6,019 nucleotides of DNA from Anaerolineales bacterium (GTDB lineage Bacteria > Chloroflexota > Anaerolineae > Anaerolineales > Villigracilaceae): the NCBI GenBank assembly GCA_025056515.1, contig JANWWB010000198.1:1-6019 (forward strand), given 5' to 3'. Both the position numbers and the translations under genes were made by a program. Position 1 is the first letter of the stretch; every line of letters starts with the position of its first letter. Shown here piece by piece: positions 1-3,556 of the stretch. A model generated the notes under the pieces. That model did not search any database. It was given only the letters and a program-made list of their open reading frames with translations, and was not told where the DNA came from.

Positions 1-8
1 AGGCTTGC

Positions 9-14
9 AGGAGG
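9..14 (+). promoter_or_regulatory. Ribosome-binding site of rplT
   Basis: A complete AGGAGG lies 12 bases before the ATG at 27. That spacing is longer than the usual 5-9, but the match is perfect and no closer alternative exists. The 26 bases before the start contain no stop codon in any frame, so the end of a preceding gene (normally rpmI) is not visible here. Confidence 0.75.
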
Positions 15-26
15 TATACATCCGAT

Positions 27-374
27 ATGGCACGTGTTAAAGGTGGACCGAAAGGTCATCTACGTCACAAAAAAGTTTTGAAATTTACCAAAGGTCAGCG
101 TGGAACAAAGCACCGGCTGTTCCGGCGCGCCAACGAGGCGATGCTGAAAAGTCTGTGGTACGCGACTCGCGACCGACGCGTCCGCAAGCGTGATCTGCGC
201 AAATTATGGATTGCGCGCATCAACGCAGCTGCTCGCCTGAACGGCACGACTTACAGCCGCTTGATGGCTGCTCTGAAGAAGGCCAAGATTGCGCTCAACC
301 GCAAAATGCTGGCCGACCTGGCCGTGCGCGACCCACAGGCTTTTGCGGCCGTGGTAGCGCAGGCAACCCGATAA
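27..374 (+). CDS. rplT: 50S ribosomal protein L20
   Basis: L20 binds 23S rRNA and is needed early in assembly of the large ribosomal subunit; in several bacteria it also represses its own operon. The 115-residue product starts MARVKGG and carries the family hallmarks: a very basic, extended N-terminal tail (RHKKVLK near 14-20, KGQRG near 22-26), the [12 protein letters not shown] segment (about 45-56) and the nearly invariant [11 protein letters not shown] (about 60-70), followed by the C-terminal globular part containing ALKKA and KMLADLAV. Length is typical (about 115-120 residues). The ATG is supported by an AGGAGG upstream. L20 is normally last in infC-rpmI-rplT, and the strong terminator directly after it fits that position. 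No truncation or unusual residues are seen. Identification is secure. Confidence 0.98.
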   Translation: MARVKGGPKGHLRHKKVLKFTKGQRGTKHRLFRRANEAMLKSLWYATRDRRVRKRDLRKLWIARINAAARLNGTTYSRLMAALKKAKIALNRKMLADLAVRDPQAFAAVVAQATR

Positions 375-392
375 GTGTTTTCCCCTAAAGCG

Positions 393-429
393 AACATGCC
401 CTCTGACGGTCAGAGGGCATGTTTGTTTT
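393..429 (+). terminator. Intrinsic terminator after rplT
   Basis: A perfect 14-bp stem (393-406 pairs with 410-423) closes on a three-base loop (CGG) and runs into a T-rich tail, TTTGTTTT. It begins 19 bases after the rplT stop codon. Its strength and position indicate that the ribosomal-protein operon ends here. The A-rich 5' flank is short, so it is more convincing on the plus strand than as a bidirectional signal. Confidence 0.93.
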
Positions 430-522
430 GAGCACCTTGCAAAAGTTGAACGGGATGGCGAGGAAGCCGTGCGTCTTTAGACACTCAGATTTTGAAAAGA
501 ATAAATCATTCCTCGGTCTTCT

Positions 523-557
523 CAAAAAGCTACAAGCCACCCGCAAGAACGGGTGGC
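523..557 (-). terminator. Intrinsic terminator of the minus-strand PLP-enzyme gene
   Basis: Read on the minus strand, an 8-bp perfect stem (GCCACCCG at 536-543 against CGGGTGGC at 550-557) with a six-base loop is followed by TTGTAGCTTTTTGAG. The T tract is interrupted and starts a few bases late, so it is weaker than the rplT terminator. It sits 23 bases past the stop codon of the converging gene, the expected place. Confidence 0.75.
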
Positions 558-580
558 CTGCATGTTTGACCAGCCAACTC

Positions 581-2050
581 CTAGTCTAACAGCCCTACTT
601 CGGCGTTGAATTCCTCAATCAACGCATCAATCTCTTCCGCTTGTCTCTGCACCGCTGTCCAGTAGTCTCTCTCGTTCCACATGCGAACAATCTCGTCGTA
701 GGTTTTGCCTTGCTGTTCAACCCAGGTGAAGTATTTCAGGTTATGGACGCGACGACGGTCAGTGTAACGCAGTTCGAGCAAATTGTCAGTGGATTGCTGG
801 AGAATCCAGCGCGCATAGTCAGCAGCGGCATCGCGCTCGGTATACTCGCCGTATTCCTCACGCATCTCCTTCAGGCGACTCTGATACAACTCCATCGAGT
901 CGGTTAACACCGTGATGATGATGTCATCCTCACCCATCTCGTAATACTTGGCGGCCTTGATGGCGCTCAATACATTCGAAATCCCCGAAAAGCCAAGCAG
1001 GTCGAGATTGGCCACAAGCGCCTCTGGGACGCCTTTCGAGACCAGATAACGCCGTCCGGCGGGTTCATTAAACAATCTAGCAAGGCTGACCACGGCATTG
1101 TCATCAATGGCCACCACTAAATCGGTGTTCTTGACATTGTGGATCCATGGCACGTGCTTGTCCCCAATGCCCTCAATGCGGTGCGCACCGAAGCCGTTTT
1201 CAAGCAAGGTGGGACATTGCAACGCTTCACTGGCAACAATGATGCTGCTTGGGAAGACCTGCTTCATGTAGTCGCCGCTGGCGATTGTCCCAGCCGAACC
1301 GGTCGCTGAGACCATGCCCCGATACACACCACGCGGCCCGGCAGCTTGCTGTACTACTTCTTCCATCGCATGACCGGTTACCTCATAGTGCCACAAGTAG
1401 TTGCCGAACTCTTCGAATTGGTTGAAAATCATCAAATCTTCGCCGGACTTGCGTAGTTCCCAGCACTTATCAAAGATTTCCTTGACGTTCGATTCCGAGC
1501 CGGGGGTCTTGATAACTTCGCCTGCAATCTTGGCAAGCCAGTCAAAGCGTTCCTTACTCATGCCCTCTGGCAGGATGGCAATGGATTGGCAACCAAGCAA
1601 AGCCGAATCATACGCGCCGCCGCGGCAGAAGTTGCCGGTGGAGGGCCAGACGGCCTTTTGCGTTGTCGGGTCGAATTGACCTGTGACCAGTCGCGGGACA
1701 AGACAGCCAAAGGCCGCACCAACCTTGTGTGCGCCGGTGGGAAACCACTTACCGACCAAGACGATGATGCGCGCTGGAACACCGGTCAACGTTGGGGGAA
1801 GTTCCATCCAGTTGACACCGCCAAAACCACCCCCCTTGGCCTTTGGTTCATTGTGCCAAGTGATGCGGAACAAGTTGCGCGGGTGAACATCCCATAAGCC
1901 AATGTCTCTCAATTCTTCCTTGATTTTAGCCGGGATTTTGGCCGGGTCTTTCATCTGGGCAAAGGTGGGGATGATAATATTCCGCTCGCGAGCGCGCTGG
2001 ATAGCACGGGCACGGCGTTCAGGATAGATGGTGAGATCAATTCTAGACAT
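581..2050 (-). CDS. PLP-dependent enzyme, fold type II (tryptophan synthase beta / cysteine synthase superfamily), specificity unknown
   Basis: The 489-residue product starts MSRIDLTIYP. Superfamily signs, in order: TGAHKVGAA at 105-113, whose Lys109 is the probable Schiff-base lysine (compare TGAHK in TrpB); PSTGNF at 136-141, the substrate-carboxylate loop; SATGSAGT at 248-255, a candidate glycine-rich phosphate-binding loop; and GISNVLSAIKAAKYY at 356-370. A tail of about 100 residues (roughly 390-489), rich in charged and aromatic residues, extends beyond the usual catalytic fold. I recall relatives annotated only as PLP-dependent protein subunit beta. The family chemistry is beta-elimination or replacement on amino acids such as serine, cysteine or threonine, but nothing here fixes the substrate. 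The reading frame stays open upstream to 2251, but ATG 2050 is chosen because AGGAG lies 7 bases before it and the upstream residues resemble no protein. It is probably cytosolic and monocistronic, converging on rplT. Confidence 0.88.
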   Translation of the reverse strand: MSRIDLTIYPERRARAIQRARERNIIIPTFAQMKDPAKIPAKIKEELRDIGLWDVHPRNLFRITWHNEPKAKGGGFGGVNWMELPPTLTGVPARIIVLVGKWFPTGAHKVGAAFGCLVPRLVTGQFDPTTQKAVWPSTGNFCRGGAYDSALLGCQSIAILPEGMSKERFDWLAKIAGEVIKTPGSESNVKEIFDKCWELRKSGEDLMIFNQFEEFGNYLWHYEVTGHAMEEVVQQAAGPRGVYRGMVSATGSAGTIASGDYMKQVFPSSIIVASEALQCPTLLENGFGAHRIEGIGDKHVPWIHNVKNTDLVVAIDDNAVVSLARLFNEPAGRRYLVSKGVPEALVANLDLLGFSGISNVLSAIKAAKYYEMGEDDIIITVLTDSMELYQSRLKEMREEYGEYTERDAAADYARWILQQSTDNLLELRYTDRRRVHNLKYFTWVEQQGKTYDEIVRMWNERDYWTAVQRQAEEIDALIEEFNAEVGLLD

Positions 2051-2057
2051 GGGGACA

Positions 2058-2062
2058 CTCCT
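2058..2062 (-). promoter_or_regulatory. Ribosome-binding site deciding the PLP-enzyme start
   Basis: On the minus strand AGGAG stands 7 bases before the ATG at 2050. It decides between this start and the longer in-frame possibility beginning at 2251, which would add 67 residues of unlikely sequence. Confidence 0.8.
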
Positions 2063-2092
2063 GGCAAGAAAAAGAAGTTGTCTGACAATTGG

Positions 2093-2098
2093 ATTATA
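2093..2098 (-). promoter_or_regulatory. Probable -10 box of the PLP-enzyme gene
   Basis: A perfect TATAAT on the minus strand lies 42 bases before the start codon, giving a predicted leader of roughly 35 bases. No good -35 hexamer is found 16-18 bases upstream (that stretch is C/T-rich) and there is no TG extension, so an activator or weak basal expression is possible. Position and perfect match support it; the missing -35 lowers confidence. Confidence 0.45.
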
Positions 2099-2124
2099 TC
2101 GCAAAACGGGAAAAGAAGGATGGA

Positions 2125-2147
2125 CGGCAAAGTGTGGTGTTTTGCCG
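2125..2147. repeat. Inverted repeat upstream of the PLP-enzyme promoter
   Basis: CGGCAAA (2125-2131) and TTTGCCG (2141-2147) form perfect 7-base arms separated by 9 bases. The repeat is centred about 40 bases upstream of the minus-strand -10 box, where activators commonly bind. It could be an operator for regulating the gene at 581-2050, or a chance palindrome; no T tract follows, so it is not a terminator. Confidence 0.3.
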
Positions 2148-2415
2148 CAAGCTGCAGAAAGGTTCACAACTTGCACTTCATCGCTGAAGAAGATAGATTG
2201 CTCTAAAACACGTGACTCACCTCTAGAAAACCTGTAGTGCTTTGTTGCCAACTAGGGCATCGTGTCACTGTGAGGCAGTGAGCTGCCGAAGCAGTCTACC
2301 CAATCCTTCAGAGGCCTTCGTCGTCTAGCACGAGACCAGGGCTTGGCCGTCTTCCAAGGCTGTGGTGACCAAACGCAAATGTCCGTCCCTATCCCTGGAC
2401 CTCAGCTCGTACGTC
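2148..2415. other. Intergenic stretch without a supportable gene
   Basis: No frame holds a gene with a plausible start, ribosome-binding site and recognisable product. What can be seen: a 6-bp hairpin (TCACTG 2265-2270 with CAGTGA 2276-2281), a 5-bp stem with a 7-base loop (CTTGG and CCAAG) near 2342-2358, and on the minus strand a protein-like stretch reading RDGHLRLVTTALEDGQALV (about 2328-2384) that is soon stopped. The last may be the remnant of a lost gene. Confidence 0.5.
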
Positions 2416-2445
2416 TTGTCAAGTTTTCCACATCTACACTATAAT
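2416..2445 (+). promoter_or_regulatory. Sigma-70-type promoter of the tRNA-Val gene
   Basis: TTGTCA (2416-2421, five of six consensus bases) and a perfect TATAAT (2440-2445) are separated by 18 bases. The predicted start near 2452 would give a 5' leader of about 59 bases removed by RNase P. The only downstream gene before a terminator is the tRNA. Confidence 0.75.
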
Positions 2446-2510
2446 ACTGCTAGCGCACGCTATCAAACTCGAGGTCATCTGCGCTTGCTCTCCCTAGGGT
2501 AGCCCATCTT

Positions 2511-2584
2511 GGGCGCATAGCTCAGTTGGTTAGAGCGTCTCTCTTACACAGAGAAGGTCAGGGGTTCGAGTCCCTTTGCGCCCA
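2511..2584 (+). tRNA. tRNA-Val (anticodon UAC)
   Basis: The 74 bases fold into a complete cloverleaf. The acceptor stem is GGGCGCA (2511-2517) with TGCGCCC (2577-2583); the D stem is GCTC/GAGC (2520-2523, 2533-2536) around AGTTGGTTA; the anticodon stem is TCTCT/AGAGA (2538-2542, 2550-2554) with loop CTTACAC; and the T arm has loop TTCGAGT (2565-2571). The anticodon TAC at 2545-2547 reads GUA (and probably other GUN) valine codons. A2584 is the discriminator. CCA is not encoded (CTA follows), so the end must be added enzymatically. It has its own promoter and terminator and is a single-gene unit. Confidence 0.97.
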
Positions 2585-2596
2585 CTATCCGCTCAG

Positions 2597-2643
2597 AAGA
2601 CTTCCGCATTCCGAGGGAATTCGGGAGTCTTGTTGTTGTTTTG
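2597..2643 (+). terminator. Intrinsic terminator of the tRNA-Val unit
   Basis: A 16-position stem (2597-2612 with 2616-2631) has one mismatch (C2607 against T2621) and one G-T pair, closes on GAG and is followed by GTTGTTGTTTT. It starts 12 bases after the tRNA, which makes the tRNA a self-contained transcript. Confidence 0.88.
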
Positions 2644-2700
2644 ATAAAATACAGTTGCCCTGTTACAGGGAAGCAAAATCTCAGAAAGTCTTTGCGAAGT

Positions 2701-2825
2701 TGGCCAGCCGTCCAAAGCATCCCCCATGAACTCACGAGATCATCGTTCAAGGCAAGCGCCATATTCGCAAGGACACGAAAACTCATATACAACAAAGCAA
2801 AATCATTCAAAAGGACGGCTGGACA
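2701..2825. repeat. Long-range inverted repeat in the spacer after the tRNA unit
   Basis: TGGCCAGCCGTCC (2701-2713) is matched in reverse complement at 2813-2825, with a perfect 10-base core (2704-2713 and 2813-2822) and one mismatch in 13. The enclosed 99 bases are A-rich and hold no gene I can support. It could be the end structure of a short non-autonomous element or coincidence; no flanking target duplication was noticed. Confidence 0.35.
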
Positions 2826-2832
2826 ATCGTAG

Positions 2833-3486
2833 ATGCGCCTGAATTACAGTGCGCCCTTTGTGTTTTGCTTCACGACAAAGCTTGGTTCAAGAAGTTTATC
2901 TTGGCCGGCGTGCTGACGTATACGCTTATCGGCGCTGCTCCAGTCTTGGCATGGACAATCGAAGTTGTCCGTCGTGTGGCCACAGGGGAGGAGCCTATCT
3001 TCCCCGATTTCGATGATTGGAAGACTCACCGGTCATTGGGGGCTAAAGTTTGCTCTGGTCAATGCCTTGTGGCTGCTGCCGCTTTTGTTTGCAACTTTTC
3101 TACTCTATCCTGCGCCGGCTTTGAGCATCGGGCGGGTAGCGGATGCTTCTGTCTTGTCAGTATCTGGGATAAGGCTCCTTTTCGTATCGGCTTTCTCGCT
3201 GCTTTATTGGCTGGTCTATCTCTATTCTTAACGCCGATAATGGCAGCGTTGGCGCAGGGCAACTCACCTTGGCAGGCTGCTAACCCATCCTATCTTGGCG
3301 CTTAGCCCGTCGGCGCTTTTAGGCCTTCTTCTTGACTTTATCTTGGTGAGAATTGCGCTCTTCAATGTATTGTTCTTACTGTCTGCTTTGACCCTGTTCG
3401 TTTCCCTTCCGCCACTCTTGGTCTATGCCGGTTTGGTCGCCGCACATTTTACCGGCCAAGCCATGAACGAGGGGAATTCGGCTTGA
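2833..3486 (+). pseudogene. DUF4013-like integral membrane protein, broken by four frame changes
   Basis: No single frame encodes the product, but joined pieces give a DUF4013-like membrane protein of about 217 residues. Piece one (ATG 2833) reads MRLNYSAPFVF. Piece two (about 2871-3037) gives HDKAWFKKFILAG, a membrane helix, then EVVRRVATGEEPIFPDFDDW, matching the family's loop after the first hydrophobic segment. Piece three (about 3040-3225) gives LKFALVNALWLLPLLF and more hydrophobic sequence. Piece four (about 3220-3300) gives LTPIMAALAQG. Piece five (to the stop at 3484) gives two hydrophobic stretches and AAHFTGQA, like the family's end. The needed shifts alternate (-1, +1, -1, +1), so frame is restored overall, and the joined frame has no nonsense codon. 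The second shift falls on GGGGG at 3038-3042: with four Gs it reads SLGLKFALV. Either a recently decayed gene or clustered sequencing errors. Function of the family is unknown. No good ribosome-binding site precedes 2833. Confidence 0.72.
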
Positions 3487-3511
3487 CCGCTTCCCCAAGT
3501 CGTCCTACAAT
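3483..3511 (+). promoter_or_regulatory. Sigma-70-type promoter of the glyA-gcvT fusion gene
   Basis: TTGACC (3483-3488) and TACAAT (3506-3511) are separated by exactly 17 bases, each matching five of six consensus positions. The -35 box overlaps the TGA that ends the upstream membrane-protein gene (3484-3486). The predicted start near 3518 leaves a leader of about 39 bases, with no room for a riboswitch. Confidence 0.65.
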
Positions 3512-3556
3512 TTGCTTGTGTCCTATTTCAACAACTTCTTGTCTCCCGGAGTTCCC

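Noticed and set aside
2051..2251. N-terminal extension of the PLP enzyme by 67 residues
   Set aside because: The extension has no family-like sequence and would span the probable -10 box, while AGGAG sits 7 bases before ATG 2050.
2312..2385. tRNA-like patch (TTCGTCGTCTAG and a 5-bp stem with 7-base loop CCGTCTT)
   Set aside because: There is no T arm with TTCGA, no pairing acceptor stem, and the candidate loop lacks T at position 33.
2577..2590. tRNA 3' end as an attachment site for an integrated element
   Set aside because: The only later echo is the 7-base TGCGCCC at 2849-2855, which is too short, and no integrase gene is present in the window.
2544..2810. Minus-strand 88-codon reading frame ending in GAKGLEPLTFSV
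   Set aside because: Its end is the antisense of the tRNA-Val gene, a familiar false protein produced by translating tRNA. It also crosses the tRNA terminator.
2833..3486. Programmed frameshifting to express the membrane protein
   Set aside because: Four shifts of alternating sign would be needed in about 650 bases, with no recognisable slippery heptamer plus structure at each site.
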